Below, piece by piece: positions 52,808-60,648 of a stretch of 64,000 bases of DNA. This DNA comes from Candidatus Uhrbacteria bacterium (GTDB taxonomy: Bacteria > Patescibacteriota > Patescibacteriia > 2-12-FULL-60-25). How positions within the stretch are numbered: position 1 is the first letter of the stretch; every line of letters begins with the position of its first letter. Under the pieces are notes generated by a model that worked only from the letters and a program-made list of their open reading frames with translations, ran no database searches and had not been told where the DNA came from. The position numbers were made by a program, and so were the translations under genes. The stretch spans positions 124,001 through 188,000 of the forward strand of contig JADZEJ010000001.1 of the NCBI GenBank assembly GCA_020850575.1, written 5' to 3'.

Positions 52808-53698
52808 ATGCGTTCGCCGGCACACATTATTCTTACCTGGTATGCACAACATGGTCGTGTTTTACCTTGGCGTGAAACATCTGATGCATATGCGATTTTT
52901 ATGTCGGAACTCATGTTGCAGCAAACACAAGTTACACGTGTTATTCCTCTATGGGAAAACTGGTTAAGGCGATTTCCGCATTGGACCGCGCTTGCGCAAG
53001 CAAAAACAGCTGACATTATCCAAGCATGGACCGGTCTCGGGTATAATCGACGAGCCTTGTATGCGCGAGAAGCCGCACAATGGATTTGTACTCACGGTCT
53101 CCCGAAAAATGAAACGGAATGGAGAGCGCTTAAAGGCGTCGGTTCGTATATGGCGGCAGCTTTAACCGCTTTTATCCAGCATCAAAGAACTGTAGTAGTT
53201 GATACCAATGTTCGTCGAGTCATCAGTCGTGTTTTTTTAAACATTCCTTTTCCTGATCTACAAGATGATGTAAAGGTTCGAGAAAAATTACAATCACTCA
53301 TTCCACTTACAGGTAAGCATTGGGATATCCATCAAGGTTTGATGGATATTGCGTCAGAATATTGTTTCAATAGAAATCCGGACTGTACACATTGTCCGTT
53401 ATTCTCAATATGTAAAACACGTCAATTCTTTTTACAATTTCCTCACGCCAAACCAGAGAAACAAGTACTGAGAGAAAAAAAGCGTGAAGGAAAAAAATTT
53501 CCTGATCGAATTTATCGTGGACGCATTCTTCAACTTTTGCGTACTCAAAAAACCCACAAAATTTCTACTATTGGTTTAACCATTGATCCTACATTTCGTC
53601 CTTGCGACCAAGAATGGATACAGAAGATGATTACACGTATGGTCACTGATGGTTTACTTGAATCAACTGGAACCTCTATTCATCTTCCAAAAAATTAG
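52808..53698 (+). CDS. mutY: A/G-specific adenine DNA glycosylase
   Basis: MutY removes adenine mispaired with 8-oxoguanine. The catalytic Glu 34 is in SELMLQQTQV, the helix-hairpin-helix is LKGVGSYMAAAL without the Nth-type lysine, the catalytic Asp 132 is in VVDTNVRRV, and the iron-sulfur loop C-x6-C-x2-C-x5-C is CFNRNPDCTHCPLFSIC. At about 297 residues it lacks the normal Nudix-like C-terminal domain that recognises 8-oxoG, having a short winged-helix-like tail in its place. The ATG at 52808 matches the family start. Confidence 0.92.
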   Translation: MRSPAHIILTWYAQHGRVLPWRETSDAYAIFMSELMLQQTQVTRVIPLWENWLRRFPHWTALAQAKTADIIQAWTGLGYNRRALYAREAAQWICTHGLPKNETEWRALKGVGSYMAAALTAFIQHQRTVVVDTNVRRVISRVFLNIPFPDLQDDVKVREKLQSLIPLTGKHWDIHQGLMDIASEYCFNRNPDCTHCPLFSICKTRQFFLQFPHAKPEKQVLREKKREGKKFPDRIYRGRILQLLRTQKTHKISTIGLTIDPTFRPCDQEWIQKMITRMVTDGLLESTGTSIHLPKN

Positions 53699-53705
53699 GT
53701 CAAAA

Positions 53706-53740
53706 TAAAAATCCTCCGGATATACCGAAGGATTTTTTTT
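53706..53740. terminator. Bidirectional terminator between mutY and the RRM gene
   Basis: AAAAATCCT.CGG and CCG.AGGATTTTT make a stem with one mismatch and T runs on both strands, at the junction of two convergent genes. Confidence 0.75.
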
Positions 53741-53745
53741 CGCAA

Positions 53746-54015
53746 TTAATTGCGAGGTGCACGTTCTTCCATAGGGCGAGCTTTGTTGACCGCGATTTTG
53801 CGGCCACCCATCTCACCACCATCGAAGCGCTTGATTGCTTCATCAGCAGCGGCTTCTTCAGCCATCTCGACGAAAGCAAATCCACGAGGGCGACCCGTTT
53901 CACGATCCATAGGAATGTATACGGAAACGACTTCACCAGCAGCACCGAACATGTCGCGGAGATCCTGTTCCGTAGAACGGAAAGGAATTCCACCGACAAA
54001 TAACTTGGTTGGCAT
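53746..54015 (-). CDS. RRM-domain RNA-binding protein
   Basis: This 89-residue single RNA-recognition-motif protein has RNP2 KLFVGGIPF and RNP1 RGFAFVEM with the aromatic residues needed to stack RNA bases. The start at 54015 is chosen because it leaves only the RRM; the frame opens at 54105 with no family match. Such short RRM proteins occur in cyanobacteria and several candidate phyla. Codons are more GC-biased than in flanking genes, as for highly expressed or recently acquired genes. Confidence 0.93.
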   Translation of the reverse strand: MPTKLFVGGIPFRSTEQDLRDMFGAAGEVVSVYIPMDRETGRPRGFAFVEMAEEAAADEAIKRFDGGEMGGRKIAVNKARPMEERAPRN

Positions 54016-54121
54016 GTCTTGTGTCTTAACGTTATTAAGGATTGGATCCCGTTTGCGTTTTGACCAGACCCCGACCGACGGCAGGCCTTCGCACGTTCTA
54101 TCCATCGTTTAGAATAGCAAA

Positions 54122-54488
54122 AATCAAGTTAAATGTCAATATTATACTTCTCAACCATAAACATTTCTGCGACTAATTAAACTGAATACTTTTGTTTTAC
54201 TCGCATCTTTTTGTCATATAACTACACTCGTTAACTACACACTCATTCGTGGGTTTATTATTTTTATGATTTGCTGATGAATATTCAATTACTATTTTAT
54301 CTTCAATTTATTTCTATTTATCGTTTCGCGAATTATCGTTTTATTTACTTCACATACAAATCGTATTCAGTTTTACATTTTATTTTATGATTTTTCAAAC
54401 TACCATTTGATTGTGATTATATTTTTATTCTCTTTTATCATCTGTATTCAAATTATTTTTTTATAAAAATATTTTTATAATTTTTTTT
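54122..54488. other. Extremely AT-rich gap upstream of the lysine-rich protein gene
   Basis: The stretch between the RRM gene and the small basic protein gene is the most AT-rich in the window, with many TTTAT, TTTTT and TATTT runs and no frames of note. Curved DNA, a nucleoid-protein binding zone or a replication-related unwinding element are possibilities; no DnaA box cluster was recognised. It ends in the promoter at 54490-54498. Confidence 0.6.
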
Positions 54489-54489
54489 G

Positions 54490-54498
54490 TGTTATACT
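54490..54498 (+). promoter_or_regulatory. Extended -10 promoter of the lysine-rich protein gene
   Basis: TGTTATACT is an extended -10 element following the AT-rich gap. The leader would be about 90 bases and ends with AAGGAAGGAGGAAACTAC before the ATG at 54595. Confidence 0.6.
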
Positions 54499-54594
54499 TA
54501 AGAGGTGTTCGTGATAGCGTCGCTCGAGAGATATGCGCACGACATCGACTCTGAAATTTATCAGAGCGAACTATTAAAGGAAGGAGGAAACTAC

Positions 54595-54708
54595 ATGCCA
54601 GCAAAAAAGAAAGCAGCTAAGAAAAAAGTAGCTCCAAAAAAGAAAGTCGCAAAAAAAGCGAAGAAAGCCGCTCCAAAAAAGAAAGTCGCAAAAAAAGCTA
54701 AACGTTAA
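54595..54708 (+). CDS. 37-residue lysine/alanine-rich histone-like protein
   Basis: The ATG at 54595 has GGAGG eight bases upstream, among the strongest sites in the window; the frame extends upstream to 54505 without support. The peptide consists almost only of Lys, Ala, Pro and Val arranged as two copies of KKAPKKKVAKKAK-like units. This composition resembles histone H1 C-terminal tails and the HctB or Lys-rich nucleoid proteins, so DNA or RNA binding is likely but unproven. A good terminator follows. It is shorter than most annotated genes and could be missed. Confidence 0.75.
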   Translation: MPAKKKAAKKKVAPKKKVAKKAKKAAPKKKVAKKAKR

Positions 54709-54736
54709 TTATCTTTTTGAACCGATTAGGAGGAAA

Positions 54737-54766
54737 ATATCCCAGTCATCTGGGATATTTTTATTT
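54737..54766 (+). terminator. Terminator of the lysine-rich protein gene
   Basis: ATATCCCAG, loop TCAT, CTGGGATAT, followed by T-rich sequence. Confidence 0.8.
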
Positions 54767-54774
54767 CTTTATTT

Positions 54775-56004
54775 TCATGTGTTGTGAATTTTTATAATCG
54801 GTTTAATCGTTCCGTAAATACCATCGTACCCTGATTTAATTTGCAGACTATTTTCACGCATTGCTTTGATAGCTAACACAAATTCTTCTGCGACAAGCAT
54901 GCGAAGTTCCGCAAGAGACATCTCCAATAAAACATCAAATTCACTTCTTCCATCACGTACCAGCGTATCGTAGATTTTACGAGCACGTTTAGACGTTTTT
55001 CCAACACCAATCACTAAGGCAATTAATTCTTGAAGAGGAATGATAGACCGAAATGGTATGCCTTTGGGTGGTTGTGCTGCCGGAGTTTTTCGATCTGCTA
55101 GTTCCATAACTCTACTCAAGACACCAACTGTGAGAGATCGATTACATTTAGGACAGATCCCTTGTAATTTTTTTGTCTGCTCCGGTTCACACCAAAAATT
55201 ACACATCGCATGACCATCGACGTGGTATTTTCCTTCTTCAGGAAAAAATTCGATTGTTTCAATGAACTTTGTCTGATCATGTTCTGAAATAATTCGATAC
55301 AACTCTTTGTACGATGGTGAATCCATATCAAATACATTCGCTTCACGTCCAATGTTTTCGCAAGAGTGTGCATCAGAATTTGAAAGAAGAAATAAGTTAT
55401 CAAGTTGCGATAGACGCCAATTCATTTCCGGATTAGATGATAATCCCGTTTCAATCGCATAAATATATTTTGTCATTTCGCCAAAACACTCTTCAATTGA
55501 ATCAAAACCTGATTTTGACCCAAAAATTGAATACCAAGGTGTCCAAGCATGCGCTGGTACAAAAAGCGTGGTTTGATCTGTATCGAGTGCCAGTTTGATA
55601 AGTTCTTCAGAATGAATCCCTATTATCGGACGACCATCGCTTTTAAGATTAGCACCTTTTCTTTCAAGCGCTTTTGTAAAATTATCAAGCGCTTTTAGCG
55701 TTGGAAAAAGTATCAGATGATGCACGCGACGTGTTTTATCACCCTTTTTATAGATACATGAAACTTCGGTGCTCAAGAGAAAATGTGTTTTTGAAGATCC
55801 GTCTTTCAATTGGAAGGTTCCCGGTGCAACTTCTGACAATTGCTCACCAATTTCTTTACGCCACGCCGGATGCAATGCATCGGAAGTACCAACTAATTGA
55901 ATCCCCTTTCGTTCACAAGCTTTGGCAATGTTGGTCAAAATTAGTTCTTTTGAACATGCTCGTGACCATTTTGAATGAAGATGAATGTCAGTAACTATTT
56001 TCAT
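54775..56004 (-). CDS. Endonuclease Q-like PHP-domain protein
   Basis: This 409-residue protein begins with a PHP phosphoesterase domain whose metal ligands appear in order: DIHLHSKWS, GTSDALHP, STEVSC, HHLILF, VPAHAWTPW and LSNSDAHS. It continues with a zinc-finger-like set (CNFWCEP, CPKC) and a helical C-terminal region with ALVIGVGKTSKRARKIYD. This order matches endonuclease Q, which nicks 5' to deoxyuridine and hypoxanthine in DNA in Thermococcales and some bacilli. It lies one kilobase from mutY. No start-proximal Shine-Dalgarno site is seen. Confidence 0.88.
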   Translation of the reverse strand: MKIVTDIHLHSKWSRACSKELILTNIAKACERKGIQLVGTSDALHPAWRKEIGEQLSEVAPGTFQLKDGSSKTHFLLSTEVSCIYKKGDKTRRVHHLILFPTLKALDNFTKALERKGANLKSDGRPIIGIHSEELIKLALDTDQTTLFVPAHAWTPWYSIFGSKSGFDSIEECFGEMTKYIYAIETGLSSNPEMNWRLSQLDNLFLLSNSDAHSCENIGREANVFDMDSPSYKELYRIISEHDQTKFIETIEFFPEEGKYHVDGHAMCNFWCEPEQTKKLQGICPKCNRSLTVGVLSRVMELADRKTPAAQPPKGIPFRSIIPLQELIALVIGVGKTSKRARKIYDTLVRDGRSEFDVLLEMSLAELRMLVAEEFVLAIKAMRENSLQIKSGYDGIYGTIKPIIKIHNT

Positions 56005-56023
56005 AATTTGAAACTAAAAAACT

Positions 56024-56083
56024 CAGTTCTCGGTACTCAGTACCGAGTTATACACTGGTTACCAAGAACTGAAAACTGAGTCT
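56024..56083. repeat. Inverted-repeat element with nested hairpin
   Basis: An outer repeat ACTCAGTT...AACTGAGT of eight bases encloses a perfect inner hairpin CGGTAC, loop TCA, GTACCG. Other matches between the arms (AGAACTGA and CTCGGTAC) make the whole 60 bases foldable. There is no T run, so it is not a classical terminator; it resembles a short palindromic intergenic repeat. No second copy was found in the window. Confidence 0.5.
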
Positions 56084-56094
56084 ACTTATTTGCC

Positions 56095-56487
56095 TTATTT
56101 TTGTTGATACGATTGAATTGCTTTTGCTACTTTACCGTCTTCTTTCAGTTTTTCGATAAACAGAATTTGATTGCGATTAATTTCCATCATGTCTTCAGGA
56201 CCATGTATCTCATTACCAAGTTTGAGTAAAGAAATATCATCGGCTTTTTCACCTGCTTTTGGTTGTTGAATATAATATATATTTTTAAGCCACATTTTGG
56301 ATTCACTTTCTTTGTCAATTTTTCCAAAATACACCTGATTATTGGAAAGAAAAACCGCAAAAATTCCCGGGCGGCCTCCGCTAACCATCGGACGATTGCT
56401 AATGATTTGAAAAATGATTGAAGCTACCACTAAAACAGTTAGTAAAATAACCCCAAATGTCAGTTGACTTTTAATCGGAACTTCCAT
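56095..56487 (-). CDS. Single-pass membrane protein, unknown function
   Basis: The ATG at 56487 lies one base after the stop of the upstream gene, so it is preferred to the frame opening at 56523. The product of about 130 residues has one membrane helix (LTFGVILLTVLVVASIIFQI) and a beta-rich outside domain (GIFAVFLSNNQVYFGKID..WLKNIYYIQ), then an acidic helix. It is coupled to the LytR_C-like protein, so both are probably envelope components. No family was recognised. Confidence 0.7.
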   Translation of the reverse strand: MEVPIKSQLTFGVILLTVLVVASIIFQIISNRPMVSGGRPGIFAVFLSNNQVYFGKIDKESESKMWLKNIYYIQQPKAGEKADDISLLKLGNEIHGPEDMMEINRNQILFIEKLKEDGKVAKAIQSYQQK

Positions 56488-56488
56488 G

Positions 56489-57301
56489 TTATTTTTTATC
56501 TGATCCAAGAATAACGAGGACATCTCCCTTCATTGCAGTTTCGTCTTCGTTTAAAGCGGTGCTTATTTCTGCGCCTGTTACTTGTTGAATCTCTTTAACG
56601 ATATTCGGAATTTCTTTTCCAGGCTTTATGATCATTATTGTTTTTGGATACCCGAGCTTACTCTTGGCATCACCAGGAGGTAACACTTCTAAGTGTACTT
56701 CTTTTAATTTTTCAGTTACCGCTTTACCAAGACCAGCTACTCCAGAACCATTACGTACTTCAATTACTGCTTGTTCTTTTGGCGTAGCTTGTTCTTGAGG
56801 GGCTGTTTCAGTTTTTACTTCTGAAGGGTTGACCGTCACGGGCATTACAGAGAGCAGTATGTCTTCAGTCGGAGAATACAGAATGGCTTTATCCGACCAA
56901 ATTACTAATCGATCGCCAGACTGAGCGTACTGATAAAATATTGGATTATTTTTACGCAATAAGTCCGCATCTTGAACGGTCGCAACCGTCGGTACCTCGT
57001 CTGTTTTAACCTTGATGTGTTTTGCTACACGACGGATGGTTTCTTGCACTTCATCTTTTTTGGCAGGTTCCGCTTGCTCTGTTGGAGTTGATTTTTCCGC
57101 TACTTTTTTTGCAGCCAAAGTATTTTTTACAAATAATCCACCCGCAACTAAGACGATGATAATTAAAAGAGCTGCGGCGAACGGATTTATTTTTTTTGAA
57201 GCTGGCATATCGGTTTGTGAAGCAACCGGAACTTCGATTTCCTCCGGCTCTTCGGCTGGAGATGAAGTTACAATACGACGTGAAAGGACTTTGCGAGGCA
57301 T
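56489..57301 (-). CDS. Membrane protein with LytR C-terminal-type domain
   Basis: The ATG at 57301 is used because TGCTATAAT (an extended -10, TATAAT at 57314-57319) lies just upstream; the frame opens at 57334. The 270-residue product has a basic, acidic-patched N-terminus, one membrane helix (FAAALLIIIVLVAGGLFV) and a Lys/Glu-rich linker. A beta segment follows, and the C-terminal domain begins VIEVRNGSGVAGLGKAVTEK, the LytR_C (DUF4815-like) signature seen in cell-wall-linked proteins. It heads a two-gene unit. The LytR-CpsA-Psr catalytic domain itself is absent. Confidence 0.8.
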   Translation of the reverse strand: MPRKVLSRRIVTSSPAEEPEEIEVPVASQTDMPASKKINPFAAALLIIIVLVAGGLFVKNTLAAKKVAEKSTPTEQAEPAKKDEVQETIRRVAKHIKVKTDEVPTVATVQDADLLRKNNPIFYQYAQSGDRLVIWSDKAILYSPTEDILLSVMPVTVNPSEVKTETAPQEQATPKEQAVIEVRNGSGVAGLGKAVTEKLKEVHLEVLPPGDAKSKLGYPKTIMIIKPGKEIPNIVKEIQQVTGAEISTALNEDETAMKGDVLVILGSDKK

Positions 57302-57313
57302 ATGAATACTTTG

Positions 57314-57319
57314 ATTATA
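57314..57319 (-). promoter_or_regulatory. Extended -10 promoter of the LytR_C protein gene
   Basis: TGC then consensus TATAAT on the minus strand, 12 bases before the ATG at 57301. Confidence 0.65.
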
Positions 57320-57353
57320 GCACATCAATCTCAACTTATAAAAACAATGTTTT

Positions 57354-60269
57354 TTATTCTTGTACTGGATCAGGAGCCGAATCTGGAGCAGATATTTGTT
57401 CAGGCGTATTCGTTACTTCTGGAGTAACGGTAGGCGCCGTTTCTGTCGGAATCGTATCAACCTGAGGTTGTACATCTGGAGCTGTGATTGCTTCCTGTTC
57501 GGAAACTGGCTCGTTTGACTCGGGTAATTCTTCTATAGACGAATTCTCAGATTCTATTTGAGCTGGTTCTGGAGTTTGAGCTGGTTCTGGAGTTGGAGCT
57601 GGTTCTGGAATTGGAGCTGGTTCTGGAGTTGGTTGTGTTACTGGTACTGATTGAGTCGGTACAATCGATTCTCCATTGTTCTCAAAACCAACTATGAACC
57701 AGTTAAACCAGAGTTCAACTGGACAAGGGCTTAAGGTGGCACATATACCACCTTGTGGTAAACGAATCTCGAAACCGGTTGTCGTAACATTCGTTACATA
57801 ATATGCACCATTCCAAACAGAATGATCATATCCAAGACCATTTGATTTATCTACGAGCTCCGGCGAGATGTATACGTGTGGGACAAATGACGTTGTATGA
57901 GCAAAAGCTATTTTTACTGTAGATTCCCCTGGTTTTACTTGGAATCTACCAGCATTTGAAGCTCCAAAAATTACCGGTCCATTTAATTCGAGTGAACCTT
58001 TAATGGTTACTGTTCCCGTAAATTCTGCATCTACTACGGATAAGTTTTGAACATTCAAACTTTGAAGTGCCTGTGGAGTAACAGTATACGAAACATGTGT
58101 GCTATTTCCACCTTGGCTTATGATTGAAGTAGATGTTGTAGTTGATAACGTCAGAGTTGATGGTTTTGTAAAAGCTTTAAGATAATATCCATTCTGAACA
58201 AACATCATGACCTTACCAGTTGTTATCCCATTTTCGGCTTTCAGTGAACTTAGAGCACGACCAACCATCATACCGTCTTCTGTGGCTTTCATGACAAAAC
58301 CTGGGATCGGTGACATGGTCAACGCATCACCAATTGAAATATCTCCATTCTCAAGCGAGACTTTCACCGGAACACGACCAGCCAATGCGACCAATGCGGG
58401 TTTGCCTTCGCGTTGTTTTCCATCAGACATTACTAAACCAGGACGAGTTGCAACCACACCTATCACTTGATGCGCATTCGTCTGCGAAGCTCGTACAACT
58501 TGTTCTTCATTTTCAATATCAGTCGCTATTACATCACCCGCTTCAATATCATCAGTTGAATAATATACTTCTGCCAAGTCCGCACCGACATTAATCTCTT
58601 GAGTTGTTACACTTCGATTACTCACAATAGGAGCGCCTGAATTTGTTTTCGCACAAATTGTATATCCTGTCGCTGTTGTGGTGGCGGGTGCGTCAACAAA
58701 GGTTCCTGTGATCACTTCTTCACCTGTTGTGCTTTGAATTTGATTTACCGTATCATTACCGACTTTCGTACCAGAACCACAGGTATTTGTTGAGCCACGC
58801 CATACTTGGACGGTGATCGAACGAACAGCTCCTCCCGAATTTCTTACTTGAACATTAAATGTAACCAATACTTCCGTATTTATATTGGAAGGCGTTGTCG
58901 TAACAGTTGATAAATAGGTTTGGGTATTAATTGGTGTTAAGGTTACATTATTCGTCGCACTTGTCGTTTTCACATTACCGCTTATATCCGTTTTACATGC
59001 AAATCTTCCGGTAGAACTAGACCATGTTAATTTTTGATCTACACCACTGCAATCGGTGATAGACGATAAACCGGCTCCATAGAAACTTGAACTAACGTAC
59101 AAATTGACTGATGTTACGTTGCCTGCATTTACGGTTGCAAAGGTACTTGATGTAATAATTGCATTTGAAGAAGTTAGATTGGTGATATTTCCATTGGTTG
59201 CAGCAAAGGTGGTTGCAAAGAGATTGGTACTGGTGGTGTTGGTTCCAGTGGCATTGACCCAGGTAATGTTTGTTGGATTGAAGCCACCTGTGAGGGTTAG
59301 GTTGGCAATGGTGGCATTGGTGGCTGCAAAGTTCGTTGTGGTGGCATTGGTACTCGTGACATTGGTGAAAATACCCGTACTTGGGGTGATGTTGCCGATC
59401 TGCGTTCCATTCAGTGAACCACCGGTGATGGTGACAAAAGAAGAAGAGAGATTATTTATTGTTCCATTTGCAGAGAAAAGATTCGTGCTGGTTGTATTAG
59501 TACCAGTTGCGTTAGTCCAAATGAGACCTGAAATATTTGCCTGTAAAAAATTTGAAGAATTTGTAACTGAAATACTGGTGAATGTTGCATTTGTTGCTTG
59601 AATATCCCCAGTGAAAACAAAATTGCCAGTCGAAGTCCCTCCGGCAAAAATTATGGGATTTGTCGTGCTATTACCAGCATTAGTAACTGCTTGTAGTGTT
59701 CCTGAAACAGAAGAGTTGTCTAAGGTAACCCATGAAGAAATTGATGCATCGTAATAATTTAAACTTCCATTGGATGTATTGTAGTACATTCGACCGCCTG
59801 TTGCGGAAATAGGTGTAATCGCGGATGACTGTACTCCGGCTGTTGTCATAGAGTATGCAACACTATTTACCGGAACTCTTGGCGCCATTTCTCCGTCTGA
59901 ATTTACTTCTGAGGTTAAATATAAGGGTTTGGTAAAATCAACGACATTGGTCAAAGGAGTAACGCTTCCTAATTGGACTGCAAAAATACCCTGATCAACA
60001 GTGACAGCAGATTGTGTTTCAGACCAAACTGATGAGCCGCCACTTAATGCTGTATATAAACGAAACTTAAACGTATAGGAACCAGTGAGTGCAGTTCCGT
60101 TGGAATCTTTTAATCTACCCTGGTATCCCAAGGTTTGAGGGATTTCATCTGCGTAGACAGGTTTACTGATTTCAGTTCCAGGTACACTAAACAAAGACAT
60201 CGTTATCGAAACGAGCAAGCTATAAACGACTTTTTTCAACATCGATTGAAAAAGATTTTGTTTATTCAT
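57354..60269 (-). CDS. Large secreted repeat protein with proline-rich tail
   Basis: The 971-residue product begins with a signal-like segment (MLKKVVYSLLVSITMSLFSV) and a family domain YQGRLKDSNGTALTGSYTFK..LYTA, common in long surface proteins of candidate phyla. The middle (about residues 195-385) is made of Asn/Thr/Ser-rich repeats of the kind WTNATGTNTTSTNLFA. A beta-rich region follows (YSTDDIEAGDVIATD, LAGRVPVKVS), then a domain whose end resembles the C-terminal beta domain of the protein at 62751-64000 (VKIAFAHTTSFVPHVYIS...WFNWFIVG). A tail of PEPAP repeats and acidic Ser/Thr sequence closes it. Probably a fibrous surface or adhesion protein. Confidence 0.8.
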   Translation of the reverse strand: MNKQNLFQSMLKKVVYSLLVSITMSLFSVPGTEISKPVYADEIPQTLGYQGRLKDSNGTALTGSYTFKFRLYTALSGGSSVWSETQSAVTVDQGIFAVQLGSVTPLTNVVDFTKPLYLTSEVNSDGEMAPRVPVNSVAYSMTTAGVQSSAITPISATGGRMYYNTSNGSLNYYDASISSWVTLDNSSVSGTLQAVTNAGNSTTNPIIFAGGTSTGNFVFTGDIQATNATFTSISVTNSSNFLQANISGLIWTNATGTNTTSTNLFSANGTINNLSSSFVTITGGSLNGTQIGNITPSTGIFTNVTSTNATTTNFAATNATIANLTLTGGFNPTNITWVNATGTNTTSTNLFATTFAATNGNITNLTSSNAIITSSTFATVNAGNVTSVNLYVSSSFYGAGLSSITDCSGVDQKLTWSSSTGRFACKTDISGNVKTTSATNNVTLTPINTQTYLSTVTTTPSNINTEVLVTFNVQVRNSGGAVRSITVQVWRGSTNTCGSGTKVGNDTVNQIQSTTGEEVITGTFVDAPATTTATGYTICAKTNSGAPIVSNRSVTTQEINVGADLAEVYYSTDDIEAGDVIATDIENEEQVVRASQTNAHQVIGVVATRPGLVMSDGKQREGKPALVALAGRVPVKVSLENGDISIGDALTMSPIPGFVMKATEDGMMVGRALSSLKAENGITTGKVMMFVQNGYYLKAFTKPSTLTLSTTTSTSIISQGGNSTHVSYTVTPQALQSLNVQNLSVVDAEFTGTVTIKGSLELNGPVIFGASNAGRFQVKPGESTVKIAFAHTTSFVPHVYISPELVDKSNGLGYDHSVWNGAYYVTNVTTTGFEIRLPQGGICATLSPCPVELWFNWFIVGFENNGESIVPTQSVPVTQPTPEPAPIPEPAPTPEPAQTPEPAQIESENSSIEELPESNEPVSEQEAITAPDVQPQVDTIPTETAPTVTPEVTNTPEQISAPDSAPDPVQE
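59100..59640 (-). repeat. Tandem degenerate repeats inside the 971-residue protein gene
   Basis: Units of about 60-120 bases encode TNATGTNTTSTNLFA-like motifs several times, with near-identical DNA in places (for example GTTGGTTCCAGTGGCATTGA-like stretches recur). They are in frame, so changes in copy number would alter protein length without breaking the gene. Confidence 0.65.
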
Positions 60270-60648
60270 TTGAAGCTTCCGTTTTTATTTCATTGAAAGT
60301 GAGTTGGTTATTTTATTTTTACTCAATTTCAATTATTTTAGTATACACTTTTTTTTCCTTTTTTATAACTTTTTTTTTAATTTATTTCTCAACATTTTTT
60401 TATTTTTTTTAAATTTTAAAACCCGTCTCATTTTTGACGGGTTTTTTTATTTTTTTTGATTGTTGAGACCGCGTCTTCCCCCGACCCAATAGCTGGAATT
60501 TTATCCCGCAACTGAGACGGGGTCAGCATGGTCTAACTTTGTTTTTTGATTTTTGTTTTCTAACTCGGCTTATTGTCGAGCTACGAGAGCTTTTTTTACT
60601 CTTGAGACTATTGTATCGAATTTTTATTCAATGTCATTTACCCTTATT
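60270..60648. other. AT-rich intergenic stretch with terminator
   Basis: The 379 bases between the repeat-protein gene and the cohesin-like gene are AT-rich. They contain the terminator at 60418-60449 and a more GC-rich patch (60470-60530) with possible weak pairing between GAGACCGCGTC and GAGACGGGGTC-like segments. No gene was recognised. Confidence 0.5.
60418..60449 (-). terminator. Bidirectional terminator after the cohesin-like gene
   Basis: AAACCCGTC, loop of about seven, GACGGGTTT, with T runs on both strands. On the minus strand it follows the stop of the cohesin-like gene by 200 bases. Confidence 0.7.

Noticed and set aside
59100-59640. Repeats that could be mistaken for a CRISPR array
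   Set aside because: Unit length and spacing are irregular and all units are in frame in a secreted-protein gene. No CRISPR array or cas gene was seen anywhere.
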